A stretch of DNA of 64,000 nucleotides, taken from contig CALNHX010002311.1 in assembly GCA_940337035.1 (NCBI GenBank), forward strand, positions 120,136 to 184,135. The letters run 5' to 3'. Each line of letters opens with the position of its first letter. Positions within the stretch are counted from its first letter, which is position 1. A program made the translations under genes and the position numbers. The notes beneath the pieces were generated by a model, which did not search any database, had not been told where the DNA came from, and worked only from the letters and a program-made list of their open reading frames with translations. The DNA comes from Agriotes lineatus. Taxonomy: Eukaryota; Arthropoda; Insecta; Coleoptera; Elateridae. Shown one piece after another: positions 40,162 through 51,526 of this stretch.

Positions 40162-40666
40162 TGTTGTTTACTAGATGACAACCACTACCCATTGTTTTTG
40201 TGATCATGGCTACTTGATAATTGCACGTCTTAATGACAACCAAAACCTTTGATAGGCATTTTAAGGCAAACGGTTGCTTTTACGCTTATGAACTAAGAGT
40301 ACATTATTTTTGTGTATTTTAATTCTCTTTCAAATAACCTAAAATTTCAAAAAATGTTACATATAACGAAGTTAGAGCTAAAATAGTTTTCAAAGATAGG
40401 TAAAGTGCCTCTTACATTCAAGTCTAGTTGATGAAAATTTTTATGTTGGTGCATTACATAATAGTAAGCATGTATACCAAAATTCAGATAGATATCTCTA
40501 CATTTGTGGAAATTAACAAAAAAATAAAAAATAAAAAATTGAACTTCAAGACCTTATAACTTCTTACTGAAGGGACTTTGTACTAAGGTATATTAGGTTT
40601 AATCGATTTATTATAACCTAAGGAATCTCTGACTAATCGGTGTTTCATTCTTTTTGAGACACCCTG

Positions 40667-41270
40667 TATACAGTGACCACTTCCTCGCAAAATAAAAATT
40701 GAACTTAACAAATTGGAAATAAAAATAGGCCTGCAGAACAACCACACCAGGGAAAAAATCAAATCATATAAACTATCAAATAAAAATATCGCACAGGAAT
40801 ACAAAAATAAAATACAAGAACTAATTGAAACAGCTGCCACTGAAGAAAATGAAAACCTAGAAGACCTTTGGAAAACTTTTAAACGCATTGTCGGCGGGGA
40901 AAGAAACTTGCGGGACAATAAAAATAAACAAACTGCGTGGTGGAACGAGAACATCAAAAGAGAAGTTAAAATGAAGAAGTTAAAGTGGAAACAATACCTA
41001 ACCAACAGGACTGAACGTAAATATGAAGGGTATAAGAAGCAAAGAGAAAAAGTTAAGGAAATTGAACTGAAATCCAAGAAGAAAACGTGGGAAGAATTTG
41101 GACAGAAGATGGAATCCGACCACCACCAAAACCAAAAACTGTTCTATACAGTTATCAAAAATCTCAGATCACCCAATAAAAATAGAACCATCAAACAACT
41201 CAAAAACGAACAAGGGGTTGTGCTTACAGACGGAAAGGACATTATGAACTGCTGGAAGAGTTACTTCTAA
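40667..41270 (+). pseudogene. RTE LINE, segment after the mariner-like insertion
   Basis: Continues with YSDHFLAKIKIEL (endonuclease SDH motif) and a lysine-rich linker (AWWNENIKREVKMKKLKWKQ) ending at a stop at 41,268. This Lys-rich spacer lies between endonuclease and RT in RTE elements. Confidence 0.8.
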
Positions 41271-42937
41271 AATCTCTTAAACAATAACCACCACATAAAC
41301 CTCCAACTGACGACTACTAACGATGCCACGAACCCCATAAACCTAACAAGAGAAGAACTTCTGAAAGCTGAGGACATTAAGGGTAGCATAAAGAGACTGA
41401 AAAAAGGGAAAGCCGCGGGGCATGATAATATAACTGCAGAATTGCTCACGAACATGGGAGAAAAGGGCCATGAGCTACTGACAAAAATCTGCAACATATC
41501 AAGGAAGGAGGGAAGATTGCCACAAGATGGGAAAATGGGGGTTATCGTTCCAATGCACAAGCAGGGAGACAAGAGAGATTGTAATAACTACCTAGGTATC
41601 ACCTTCCTTGGTGTCCCTTACAAAGTGTACGAGCGAATCCTAGAATCAAAACTTGTACAAGAGGTGGAGCCGCAACTTGATCAATCACAAAGTGGGTTCT
41701 GGAAAGGGCGAAGCATACACGACCATATTTTCACACTCAAACAGATCACTGGGAAAACCAGAAACACGAACGTTGCAATATATCAAGCCTTCCTCGATCT
41801 TGAAAAAGCCTTTGACACCTTACCGCAGATGTTAATAATAATAATAATAATAATAATGGTGAGGCACTAACACCCCATGAAGGAGCTTGGCCTGCAAGGC
41901 GGAAGGTTAAGAAGAGCTTAATAGGAAGAAGCTTTAACCTAGCATTAATAAAGGCAATAATGAGCTTTTACCAAAACACCAAGAGCTACGTTAGAACCGA
42001 CAACATGCATTCTGATGATTTCCTAGTCTAAGAGGGGGTGCGGCAAGGAGGTGTCCTAAGGCCTCTCCTATTCAATCTTGTGATGGATGATGTTATTAAA
42101 GAAACCAAAAGCAAGACATCCAAACTATCGGATCCATAATTTGGAGCCTGTATAGATAAGCGAATGCTCATTTGCCGACGACATTGTTGTCTTTGCAAGA
42201 AGCATGGAAGAACTCAGAAAGAACCTGAATATTTCGAATGATCAACTAGCAGAGAACAAAACTTAAACTCAGCGAAAAGAAAACGAAAATAATGGTCAGT
42301 GGAAATCAAGAAGCAACAGTGGAAATCAAAATAAACGACAATAGGAATAGAACAAGTAAACTCCTTTAAATATCTGGGTGTTCACATGGATAGCAATGGC
42401 CACCAAGACGAAGAAATAATTACAAGGGTTCATAGTGCTGCCAATCTATACCATATGATCAAAAACAGCTTTATAGGAAAAAATTAATCTCTATTAAAAT
42501 CAAACTAAGTGTACCATTCAACGTATGTGCCAATACTAACCTTTAGATGCGAAAGCTGGGTACTTACCATGAGATACAAAAGTATGCTTCAAGTTATGGG
42601 AATTAAGTACCTGAGGAAAATCCTTGGTATCACAAGGATAGATAGAGTTAGAAATAAAGAAGTAAAAGAGCGTCTACAGGTACAACAAGTACTGAAACGA
42701 ATAGAAAACTGCCAACTCAGATGGTACGGCCACCTAAAGCGCATAGACGGAGAAAGACCGGTAAAGAAAATATGGAGAAGGCAAGAAAAGATGAAAAGGG
42801 GCAGATCACAAACAACATGGGATCAAAACATAAGAAACATCATAGAAGATAGAGGAGTGTCAATGACGGATGCTGCAATCATCGCAATGGACAAGAAAAA
42901 ATGGCGGAAATTCATATATGACGAGAAAACAAGCTAG
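41271..42937 (+). pseudogene. RTE LINE reverse transcriptase and C-terminus
   Basis: RT motifs: KGKAAGHDNITAELL, NNYLGITFL (usual R-G-I changed to L-G-I), FLDLEKAFDTL, then after a short insertion with an (AAT)n run at 41,832-41,860 EGVRQGGVLRPLLFN and FADDIVVFARSMEEL (catalytic Asp pair). The C-terminal LRWYGHLKRIDGERPVKKIW and GRSQTTW tail is conserved in the clade. Several frameshifts (near 42,040, 42,150, 42,260, 42,345, 42,490) and stops. Confidence 0.85.
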
Positions 42938-42987
42938 GATTCGGTTGCCTTACACCTAAGGGTAGAAAGGCGAAGACTGTATATATA

Positions 42988-44517
42988 CTGCTCAAAATGA
43001 ATTTGGGATCAGTTTTATATTTTCTATTACTTTATACAGAATGCACAGATTTGAATGAAATTTTTAGTGAATATCTATGGACTAACACAGTATTTCTTAA
43101 ATACGGAAAATTAATTCAAAAACAAGGTTCTTAAGTTAACATTAACAGAAAACGTACAAAATTAAAGACCGCAACAAATAAAGAAAACGGCCCAGAATTC
43201 TTTCTGGCATTAAAGCTAGTAACGGGTATGATCTCCCCTCGCAAGTAAGACACTTCGACACCTGTTACCCATACTGTTGATGAGATTTTGAAATAGTTCT
43301 TGTGGTATTTGCTCCCATTCCTGCACAAGACGATTTCTGAGATCATTTAAGTTTTGAGGAGGTTCTCCTGCTCGAATCCGTCGTTCTAGTTCGTCCCAAG
43401 CATGCTCTATGGGGTTCAGGTCAGGACTGTAAGCCGGCCAGTCCATAGTGTGAATATTATGGGCATTCAGGTACTCTTGAACAATTCTTGCAGAATGAGG
43501 GCGGGCGTTATCCTGTTGATAAATTAACCCTTGACCATGATTTTGAGCATACGGTCGAACGTGAGGTTGCAGAATGTCATCGATATAGCGTTGAGCTGTT
43601 AGAGAGCCCCCTTCTACAATGACAATCTCAGTGCGGCAGTTCAAAGATATTCCACCCTATACCATAATAGAGCCTCCTCCAAAATGCAGGCTTTCTTGCA
43701 CCAGATTGTCTGCGAATCTCTCACCTTGCCTTCTGTAGACTCTTATTACACGACCATCACAGTTACTCCAACGATACCGTGACTCGTCTGAGAATAAAAC
43801 ATTTGCCCATTCTTCCGCGCCCCAATTTTCATGCTCTCTTGCGAAATTATTCCGGTATCTACGATGTTCACGATTAAGACGAGGTACTTGGGCAGTCTTC
43901 CTGGATCTTATTCCATTTTCCCTCAAGCAATTTCTGATCGTTTGAGTAGAAACTCTACGCCGAATATGCTTAAACAGTAAGTCTGAGTGGTCTCTAGCAG
44001 TCAGACGTGGATTTCGAATTGCATTGCGAACCAAAATCCTGACCTCCCTGTCATTGATTTTGCGTGCACGAGGTCCATAAGGCCTTCTTTTAACATCTCC
44101 AGTCAGAAGAAAGCGCGTCCAAGTTCTGGAAACCACAGATTGACTCACATGTAGCTCCTCAGCAACTTGGCGTTGAGTAAATCCACTTCTTATTCTTACA
44201 ATCACAGTAGACGATTCTACTGTAGTCAAGTGTCTTCTAAAGGCTCTCCCCTGACGATCCATGTCAAAAAAATTAAGGAATCTCAAACCAACTCTAAATT
44301 CTTAATCAAAATATCGCGCAAGTGTTATAACTGCAAAATTGATATTGCTCAGGAAACACAATTTCACGTCGCAGTGACAGATCTTGCAAAGATTATGTGA
44401 TTGAAATAAACAGTAGAAAGTCAAAAGTCAGCAGTAACTGCAACTGCAGTGACCAAAAATATAAAAACCAAAGGATAGCGGTGATTTATAAACTGATCCC
44501 TAATTCATTTTGAGCAG
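42988..44517 (-). mobile_element. Tc1-type transposon, 1,530 bp
   Basis: Ends CTGCTCAAAATGAATTTGGG and CTGCTCAAAATGAATTAGGG (complement of the right end), flanked by TA (42,986-42,987 and 44,518-44,519) within a TATATA stretch of the LINE tail. It carries one transposase gene on the minus strand. Confidence 0.95.
43216..44286 (-). pseudogene. Tc1 (DD34E) transposase with one nonsense codon
   Basis: About 350 codons from the probable start MDRQGRAFRRHLT. N-terminal paired-like HTH with GFTQRQVAEELHVSQSVVSR, second HTH, then VLFSDESRY (first Asp), IYQQDNARPHSAR (second Asp) and PAYSPDLNPIEHAWDELERR (Glu). Exactly 34 residues separate the second Asp and the Glu, the Tc1 signature. The only obvious lesion is a TAG at 43,657-43,659 in the core (expected Trp in the VWGGIS strand); the frame is otherwise intact, so the copy is young. 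Confidence 0.9.
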
Positions 44518-44525
44518 TATATATA

Positions 44526-44748
44526 CAGATTGCGGCAGGCCACTAGGACCATAGCAGAAGCAAGGGGACTTTACATATAGCCGTAATTGTATTTAAAAAA
44601 TTAAATAGTCGAATATATACCTTGTATTTATAATGATCCTAACGACCTACCGCTATCGTACATTGATTGTTCGTTTGTTAAACACCACGACGGCCACATG
44701 CATATTCTCATTGCATTTGCAATGGTCCTAGTAGCCTGCCGAAATCTG
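44526..44748. mobile_element. Small MITE, 223 bp, next to the Tc1 element
   Basis: CAGATTGCGGCAGGCCACTA at the left is answered by the complement of TAGTAGCCTGCCGAAATCTG at the right; both sides are TATATA. Non-coding. It separates the LINE tail from the resumed Gypsy sequence. Confidence 0.7.
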
Positions 44749-44801
44749 TATATATATATACAAGCTTACAAGAACACGTTCAAAACTTAAAATTAGTATT
44801 T

Positions 44802-45191
44802 ATCTACTCCAGTGGGAAAAGTAACGCATTACGTCACTCATTTGACACTATTTCAGTTAGGTAATGAAGCTCATTACACCACTCAGTTATGTAATGATTT
44901 CATTACGCAACTCAGTTGCGTAATGACTTCATTACGTAACTGAAATAGTGTCAAATGAATGACATAATGACATTTGCCTACTAAAATATTTTTGAAAATG
45001 GCAGATCTGACATTTCTCTTAATGCACTTTTCTCAATTTTAGGCAGTCGTAGATAAAATTTTATACAATACATGTGTGATAATGCATTATTAATATACTT
45101 GTGTGCTTACATAACTCGTGCTACGCACTCGTTTGTAACTTACACACACGTATATTAATGATGCTGTTATCCCACTTGTATAGTAAATAAC
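44802..45191. mobile_element. Hairpin-plus-TIR module inserted in Gypsy RT, about 390 bp
   Basis: Gypsy sequence runs up to 44,801 and resumes at 45,192; TATTT (44,797-44,801 and 45,192-45,196) is a candidate target duplication. Inside, TTTATCTACTCC at 44,799 and the complement TTTATCTACGAC at 45,047-45,058 form short TIRs, enclosing an inverted repeat (CATTTGACACTATTTCAGTTA near 44,838 against its partner near 44,938). After the right TIR follows hairpin D (45,059-45,186). Confidence 0.65.
45059..45186. repeat. Hairpin D
   Basis: TACAATACATGTGTGATAA...CATTATTAATATAC pairs with GTATATTAATGATG...TTATCCCACTTGTATA; the loop is around ACTCGTGCTACGCACTCGT. Confidence 0.75.
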
Positions 45192-45748
45192 TATTTCCAA
45201 ATTACGCGAAGCATAACTAAAAGTTCAGTTAGATAAATGTGAATTCTTACAAAAGAAGTAGAATAATTAGGGCACGTCGTGACACCAGATGGCATTAAAC
45301 GAAACAAAAAGAAAATTTCCCATTCTACGTACACAAAAAGAAATCGTTTCTCGGTTTGTTAGGTTATTATCGTAAATGTATACAGAATTTTGCTAAATTG
45401 ACCAAGCCAATAATGCAATGTCTTAAGAAAAAATAAAATAAAATAAAATACACCAAAGAATTTATTGAATGTTTCAGTACATGTAAAAACATACAACTTC
45501 AGAATCAGGATTAGCATACGCAAACTTTGACAAATCTTTCGACTGATGACAGACGCATCTAACTATGCTGTGAAAAAGAACTCTTTGCTGTCGTGTGAAG
45601 TCGTAACCATTTAGACCCTATTTTTTCGGTCGAAAATTCGTAGTTCTAACAGATCATAAACCATTATAATGGTTATTTTCGCCCAAAGAACCAAATTCAC
45701 GTTTAATTAGGTGGCGTTTAAAATTAGAAGAGTTCGTGATACGAGGGG
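45192..45748 (+). pseudogene. Gypsy RT thumb and RNase H
   Basis: Shows KVQLDKCEFL, GHVVTPDGIKRN, a damaged GLLGYYRKFIQNFAKLTKP region, an (AAAAT)n slip near 45,430, and the RNase H landmarks LMTDASNYA, KELFAVV, FRPYFFG and VLTDHKP with RWRLKLEEF at the end. Multiple shifts and stops. Confidence 0.8.
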
Positions 45749-46069
45749 GGTCCACGCCAAAACCAGAATTTCCTTTGTGAAAGTAGAAATTGATTCATTA
45801 GTGTAATTTTTTATTACATGCAATATTGAATGTACGCCAGTCTAAACAAATAATCAAGTACTCTTGTTGTCATGGTTGCCGTTCATTTGTTATTAAACAT
45901 GACAGATAACACTGTCAGTTGCACTCTGAAGCAGCGCATGATGATTCAGTTAAACCTGCTAAAATTTTACGCAGACTTAGTGCACAATTTGTTAAAAGTA
46001 CACTTAAAAAGTCGCGGTGTTTGAGTGGCTGCTCGGTTCAAAAATGGGCGTGAAAGTGTAAAAACAACC
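45749..46069 (+). mobile_element. mariner-like insertion scrap within Gypsy
   Basis: Splits the end of the RNase H from the downstream ADVLSR-type motif of Gypsy. Near its right end the sequence encodes a damaged FEW...RFKNGRESVK motif typical of the mariner N-terminal region, preceded by an ATG-started frame at about 45,900. GGGGGTCCACGCCAAAACC marks the left edge. Boundaries approximate. Confidence 0.4.
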
Positions 46070-47007
46070 AAGCAGCAGACGTTCTTTCGAGAAATCCACC
46101 AGAATTTGATTTTAACTCTTTAGAAACCTCTTCTATTCACAATAATCTAAGAGATATTGATCAAGTAATTCAAGAGGCACTATACGAAAACCACCCAATT
46201 CCTATTTGGATAATGACACTATTTCCGAAATACTGGAAATAATCCAAAAGTTAATGTAATATCTGATATCCAAATTAAACCCCCTGTAAGAACAAATCAA
46301 AACGACGAAACTGATCTAGAAACAGTACATACATCTCAAGAAAACCTTATTTGTACTATACCTATAACAGAACGGCCTTTAAACACATAAGAATCGATTG
46401 TTTATAACAAAAGACGACATAGATTAGGTACAATGTTGACAAAAATTGAAGGTTCTATATAACCTTGCCGAAAATTAACGTCAAATATCACGTTGTGCAG
46501 CTTCTTTAAGGAGTATATAGACCCTAAACAAATATATGCGCTTACTTTCAGCATTCGTTATTGCCAACACTTTTGCTATAACCGTTCAAGAAATATTTAA
46601 AAATTCGTGTTTTAAGCTTATTTACTGTACTAAGTTGTTACAGACGTAGAAACGTTGGAAGAAGAAAAACTTGAAATAAATGAAATGAAAATGTTCCTAC
46701 TTCAAGATATTATTGGCCGAAAATGGCACAAGATATAGAATATTATGTTAACAACTGTGAAACATATTTAAAGAACAAATACGATCGAAATCCTACAGTA
46801 ATTAAATTTAATCTTACTCCAACAACTTCTAATCCTTCAAACACATTCATGTAGACACATTTAAAATACCTAACGAAAGTTATTTGACTATTATCGACAC
46901 ATTTTCACGTTACGGCCAAGCGTATCAATTAGATCCTGTCACAAGCATAGCAGTAGTGGAAAATCTTCTAATGTTTATCTCTCACCTTGGTTTACTTCAA
47001 AAATAAC
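46070..47007 (+). pseudogene. Gypsy post-RNase H linker and integrase, first part
   Basis: Begins with the ADVLSRNPPEF motif after RNase H. From about 46,640 the integrase: the zinc-binding region ends YYWPKMAQDIEYYVNNCETY (one expected Cys changed), then the catalytic core start with the first Asp in HVDTFKI-like sequence (frameshifted, near 46,855) and the second in TIIDTFSRYGQAYQL. Truncated by the inverted-repeat element at 47,008. Confidence 0.8.
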
Positions 47008-47623
47008 TGGTGACATTTTTTTAGTGATTATTTAGTTAAGGCCTATTTTTTGAGGGAATGTTGCGGGAGGCATGTATAAGTGTCATCAATCATCAGTATG
47101 GATTATCCTTGATAGCGGTATCGGAGGGAGGTAGAACACCCCCAACTTGCAAACAAGTAGTGAACACTATTATTATTTGGTTAAGGCTGTAACTTTTTGT
47201 ATTGATTGATTGTTAGCCTATAGATCATATCATAACATTGGCAGATCGATTGGCCGGTATTAAAAGGGTTGCAGATCACCTCAAACGTGTAGTGAGCACG
47301 ACGAAATTTTTACATGTTAATTACAAAAGTCTATAAGGCGGCAGTGGAAATTCAAACGTGTGAATAATATGTAAGTCTTTGTCAAATTCGAGGTTATCAG
47401 GTTAGGTTTTGACACAGACTGACGCAAAACCTAACCTGCTAACCTTGAATTTGACATATACTTACAGTGCAAATTGGGGGTGTTCTGCCACCCTCCGATA
47501 CCACTATCAAGGATAATCGTTACAGATGACATTTATACATGCCTCCCGCAACATTCTCTCAAAAAATAGGCCTAATAGTGCCATAATAGTGCCTTAATAA
47601 TTACTAAAAAATGTCACCAGCTC
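47008..47623. mobile_element. Long inverted-repeat element P, 616 bp, in Gypsy integrase
   Basis: Arms of about 145 bp begin CTGGTGACATTTTTTTAGT and end CTAAAAAATGTCACCAG; CCTATTTTTTGAGGGAATGT, GCGGGAGGCATGTATAA and GATTATCCTTGATAG are in both. Near the right arm (47,376-47,466) lies the foldback core also present at 54.6 and 63.5 kb. No coding sequence. Confidence 0.85.
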
Positions 47624-48170
47624 TCCTACTATAATTGAACGTTTTCTTTTATTATTAAGATTATAAAAATCTCAATTGAAACCAACTTATGAAGCGAGCT
47701 ATATAGGATACAATAATTCAATTCACAGTGTCAAAAAATTCACCCCGTCCGAAGCTATAAAGGGCCACATCAATAACACCAAATTCCTTTGATTTAAATG
47801 TTCATGTTAATCATCAAACTACATCCAGGACCATAAAGAAACCTCCAAAAAATTATATGAAAAAATCAACGACACAAATAAAATGCCAAAGAAAATATTA
47901 TTTCTAAACACAATGAAAATCAAAATTCCCCTCCAAATTTCGCAAATCTCAAAATTGCATACCTATTTGAAAAAAAATTCAAGATAAAAAATTATCAAAA
48001 TTTAAAAATACTAGAAGAAACTGACATTAAGTTAATCACGGACAAGGGAACATACCATAAAAATATTGCTAGAAAACCTAAAATTAATTTCTTGTTACAG
48101 GAACCTAAGCGAAATGGGGCTACTAACCTTATTCCTGGTTCTTCAAATATTACGAGTACGTAGAATAGAC
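47624..48170 (+). pseudogene. Gypsy integrase C-terminal part
   Basis: Resumes with TIIERF, then GYNNSIHSVKKFTPSEAIKG, the conserved end of the catalytic core, and a C-terminal region with many stops. The stretch containing the catalytic Glu was lost at the insertion point. Confidence 0.7.
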
Positions 48171-48193
48171 GAGGATATTAAAGTTAATAGTAA

Positions 48194-48305
48194 TTTATTA
48201 TACAAGACGATAAAGTAAAATTTTATCCACGAGTGAATCGTTTAATGTCGAGACGTTAATTATTCAAGAGTGGATAGTAATAACTTTATCGTCGTGTATA
48301 ATACA
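48194..48305. repeat. Hairpin C
   Basis: TTTATTATACAAGACGATAA against TTATCGTCGTGTATAATACA. An inner pair, TTATCCACGAGTGAAT against ATTCAAGAGTGGATA, continues the fold. Confidence 0.8.
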
Positions 48306-48886
48306 TTTGTTTTTATAATAAGAACTTTAACAATTTCAAAAGAAAATAAGGAAAGTCAATCACATTTTAAAATCTCAGTAGCTAGATTGGGTTGCTAGGT
48401 TAATACGAAGCTGTAATATTTAATTTAAATAAAAGTTAAAAAATTTATTAGCCGTGGGTCCCATGCTACTAAGATGTGTCGCATGTAAAAGATCTCTTGC
48501 TAGGGTTGGAACTCCTTAGTCTCGGCAAAATTCTAAGTAGGACTTTGACCATATGGCCAAAGCAGTCGGTGTCTAAGGTACCTGGTACTCTGCATGCCTA
48601 GACCTTGTTCATTAACAAACAAACAAACAAACAACTTTTTAAAATTTTATTTAAAAAAGTAGGCTTTTTTTAATTAATTTCGGTGTGTGAAGTGCCACTT
48701 TTTTCACTCAGTGAAAAAAAGTGAAACTTTGCTTTTAATTCAGGAATAAACAATTTTAAATAGACATTTCCTTAGTTACCAGAACTAACCAACCAGTTGA
48801 CTAAAATGAAGGCAAATACAATTCTATACAAAATAGGCTTGGATTTGAATCTTTAATAAAATTTTAAAAAATCTTATAGACAACTC
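48306..48886. other. Intergenic, no recognised gene
   Basis: AT-rich; includes an (AAAC)n-like run at 48,613-48,632 (CAAACAAACAAACAAACAA). Nothing else supported. Confidence 0.3.
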
Positions 48887-48995
48887 ATGTTAGCGTGCTT
48901 ATTTTTCACGCGTGTGGAATATTAAAGTCGGCGCGCCTCGTTTAATAACCCTCCACACTTGTGAAAAAAAGTTGCACTTCTAACACTTGTGGTCT
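48887..48995. repeat. Hairpin M
   Basis: TTTTTCACGCGTGTGGAATATTAAA against TTTAATAACCCTCCACACTTGTGAAAAAAA, with a GC-rich tip GTCGGCGCGCCTCG. Arms imperfect. Confidence 0.65.
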
Positions 48996-49102
48996 AGATA
49001 ACTATTATCCACCCTTGATGTTAAAGTGCTACTTTATCTACCCTTGCTATTAAAGTAACACTTGACCTTTTGTTTTGAGTCGATTAAAGCACACTTTAAC
49101 AT

Positions 49103-49390
49103 TTGCTATATGAAAAAATAATTGACCTTATACTTCCTATACAGTTAGGAAATGCTAAATTAGTTTATAGTAAGAATACATTTTTGCATTACTTAGATTT
49201 AAATATAATTATTAATCAGTTAAATAACTTAAAGAAACAATTTTTCGTAGTTAGAGATAGTATAAGCAAAGTCAATATTACCCCTCAGGAGCGAACATCA
49301 TGGTTGGTACGTGCTTTGCAACTTCGAGGTACCCGAGCAATAAAAAGGATGGTGTTAACCTTGAAGGGAGCATTATTGCCGAAATAATGT
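49103..49390 (+). pseudogene. Short ORF, possibly an Env-like scrap of an errantivirus-type element
   Basis: 94 codons. The middle (KLVYSKNTFLHYLDLNIIIN then LNNLKKQF) faintly resembles the N-terminal part of insect Gypsy Env-type proteins, and the place (downstream of pol, same strand) would fit. No signal peptide, fusion or transmembrane part is visible. Alternatively a chance ORF. Confidence 0.25.
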
Positions 49391-49689
49391 ATCTCAATAC
49401 ATTTCAGGTAAAGTTTTAGTAACGGATCATTGGTCACCACACCATCAAATGCTATCCCAATCCAACATCCCAGAATGGGTAGGATGAGGGCGAATTTCTG
49501 GCGTCCAAAAACCAGATCTCCTCTGCTAAGGGTAGGACCCCTAACAGAAAGGTTCCTGATTCTCCAGGTCGGGGGTTGTGGCGTTGGGATAACTCCTCGA
49601 GACACAAAAAAATGTCACTGTTAAAGAACCCAATCAAAACCTCGGAATAGGTTAGACAGATTACCACCGACTCAGCTAAGAAAAAGGAC
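49391..49689. other. Unassigned, probably LINE 5' region
   Basis: A better-balanced composition than the flanks and just upstream of the RTE endonuclease; may be the LINE leader. No motif. Confidence 0.3.
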
Positions 49690-51526
49690 AATGCATTTTG
49701 GAACGTGAAATATACAAGGTCTCTCTAGAAAGACAAACAAAGTGATAACTGAAATGAAGAATTTGAATATACATATTGCAGTAATCATTGAAACGAAGAA
49801 GAAAGGTCAAGCCCCTGAAAATCTAGGAGAATATGACCACTTCTACAGCGGGGTTCCAAAGAGTAGTAGAGCCAAACAAGGAGTCTTGATCCTTATCGCA
49901 AAAGCTTAAGGAGATACATAACCACCTACGAAGCAATAAGTGAACGAATCATAAAAATGAATCTTATGTATCCATGGTCACAAGCTAACTATAATTGGAG
50001 TTTATGCCGTAGACGATTATGACCTTGTTAACATTAAGGACGAACATTTTGAAGAATTACATGATGAAATTTCAAGGGTAGGAAAGACAAGAGAAATTGT
50101 ACTACTTGGAGACCTAAACAGTAGAGTAGGTAAGAAATTCGAAGATAAAACGGTGGGACAATTTGTAGAAGATACACTCAATGATAATGGAACAGGCTGA
50201 TTACCTTGTGTGAACAGAATCAACACAAAATTTTAAACGATTTCTTTGAACATCGTGAAATACATATATATACCTGGACGAAAAATATTAGAAACCTGAG
50301 ATCTATTATTGATTATGTAATTATAAGGCAAAAATCAAGCGTAAAAGCCCAAGATGTATGCAGAGGAGCCAGTTGCGGTAATGATAATTACCTTCTTAGA
50401 TCTAAAATAGCGTTTCCAAAAGAGAGACGAGAAGGAAACGAAAAAGAACGAAGTTATTGCATAATAGAAGAACAAAATATAATTTAAATTCTTTTGAACA
50501 TGAAAGTGTGAAGATCTGTATAGGAAAAGATTAAACGACCAACTGCAAGACGTTCATTTTTAGCAACCCTGAAGAACATTATGGGTATATAAAAAAGTGT
50601 ATTCACGCAGCAGCCAATGAGGACTTAGGACGACAACAAAGTAGAGAGAAACAACGTAGACCGTATTGGTGGGATGAGAAGTAGAAAGAAAAATAGAGGA
50701 AAAAAGGCAGAAGTATTTAAGATTTTTAAATACTAAAACAAACAGCGATAAATTAATATATAAACAAGCGCAAGCTAAAGTGAGGAAAATAATTTGTCAG
50801 AAGAAAAAGGAACAATGGGAGAAGAGCTGTAATAAAATAAACACATACAAATTTGGAAAGTAATAAGTAGAATATGCCAAGAAAAAAAGGGAGATACAAT
50901 AGCATCAATTTTACAACGACAATGGGACAAGCATTTCAGAAAATTGTTAACAGAAAATAGAGCGCAGTTTAAATCGGAAGGAAATATAACACAGTTTAAC
51001 ATAGCTACTTTAGGTTCCAATACGACTTACCTTGTAGGAGGTGAAATAAGTATATAATACCTTAAAAAATAGAAAGGCTGCCGGACCCGGAAACATATAT
51101 GTCGAACAAGCATTGAAAACCTGAAAAAGAAAATGTAAAAATATGCGAATACCCCTAAATAACAGCATGTTGTATACTTTATGTTTTGCAGATGATCAGA
51201 TAGTAATGGCACAAGATTATGACGATCTGCAATACATGACACGCAAACTTATAGAGGAGTTTACAAAACGGGATTGAAGGTTAATATGAAGACGGCCAAA
51301 TATGTGTGTATTGGTGGACAAGTACAGGATCTCATTCTAGAATACGGAAAAGTCATTGGACGATATGACGAACACAAATATCTAGGGTTGAAAATTACTC
51401 AAGACAGAATGTTGGATGCAGTAGTGCACGAAAAATGTATACAAGGAAGAAAATCTATCAACCTAATCAACGGTATTCTGCGGGATCGCAGCGTTTCAAA
51501 AGGTAACAAAAAACTAATATATTGCG
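49690..51526 (+). pseudogene. Second RTE-like LINE, decayed, 5' part
   Basis: Endonuclease motifs in several frames: FWNVKYTRSL, KNLNIHIAVI then TKKKGQ, IIGVYAVDDYD, VLLGDLNSRVGKK, SIIDYVII. A linker follows, then, after an internal loss of the RT palm start, LCFADDQIVMAQDYDDL (catalytic Asp pair) and HKYLGLKITQD. It stops at 51,526 where another sequence is inserted. Confidence 0.75.

Larger units (their letters stand above)
38158..40666 (+). mobile_element. mariner-related transposon with a duplicated right end, 2,509 bp
   Basis: Ends CAGGGTGTCTCAAAAAGAAT (left) and complement at right, flanked by TA (38,156-38,157 and 40,667-40,668). Precise removal restores the LINE frame (GAA ATA | TAC AGT GAC), so boundaries are firm. 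The right 716 bp (39,951-40,666) is an inverted copy of the left 720 bp, including the 5' part of the transposase gene. Just inside it, 39,795-39,946 is an older, diverged right-end segment. Confidence 0.95.
37452..44525 (+). mobile_element. RTE-like LINE inserted in Gypsy RT
   Basis: A single LINE of about 3.0 kb once the mariner-like (38,158-40,666) and Tc1 (42,988-44,517) insertions are discounted. It starts close to the endonuclease start, so it is 5'-truncated or lacks its UTR. It ends in a (TA)n-like tail just before the small MITE at 44,526. TACA occurs at both junctions with Gypsy as a possible short target duplication. Confidence 0.8.
35327..48170 (+). mobile_element. Decayed errantivirus-like Gypsy element (pol) with many nested insertions
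   Basis: Pol pieces in the correct order and on one strand: RT start 35,327-35,940; RT centre with YMDD 37,278-37,451; RT thumb 44,757-44,801 and 45,192-45,420; RNase H 45,466-45,748; link to integrase 46,070-46,640; integrase 46,640-47,007 and 47,624-48,170. The 17.6/297-type flavour is from motif resemblance. Gaps are explained by later insertions: an LTR-like block, an RTE LINE that itself holds a mariner-like and a Tc1 element, and MITEs. Every piece also has stops or shifts. No LTR pair for this element was found. Confidence 0.85.
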
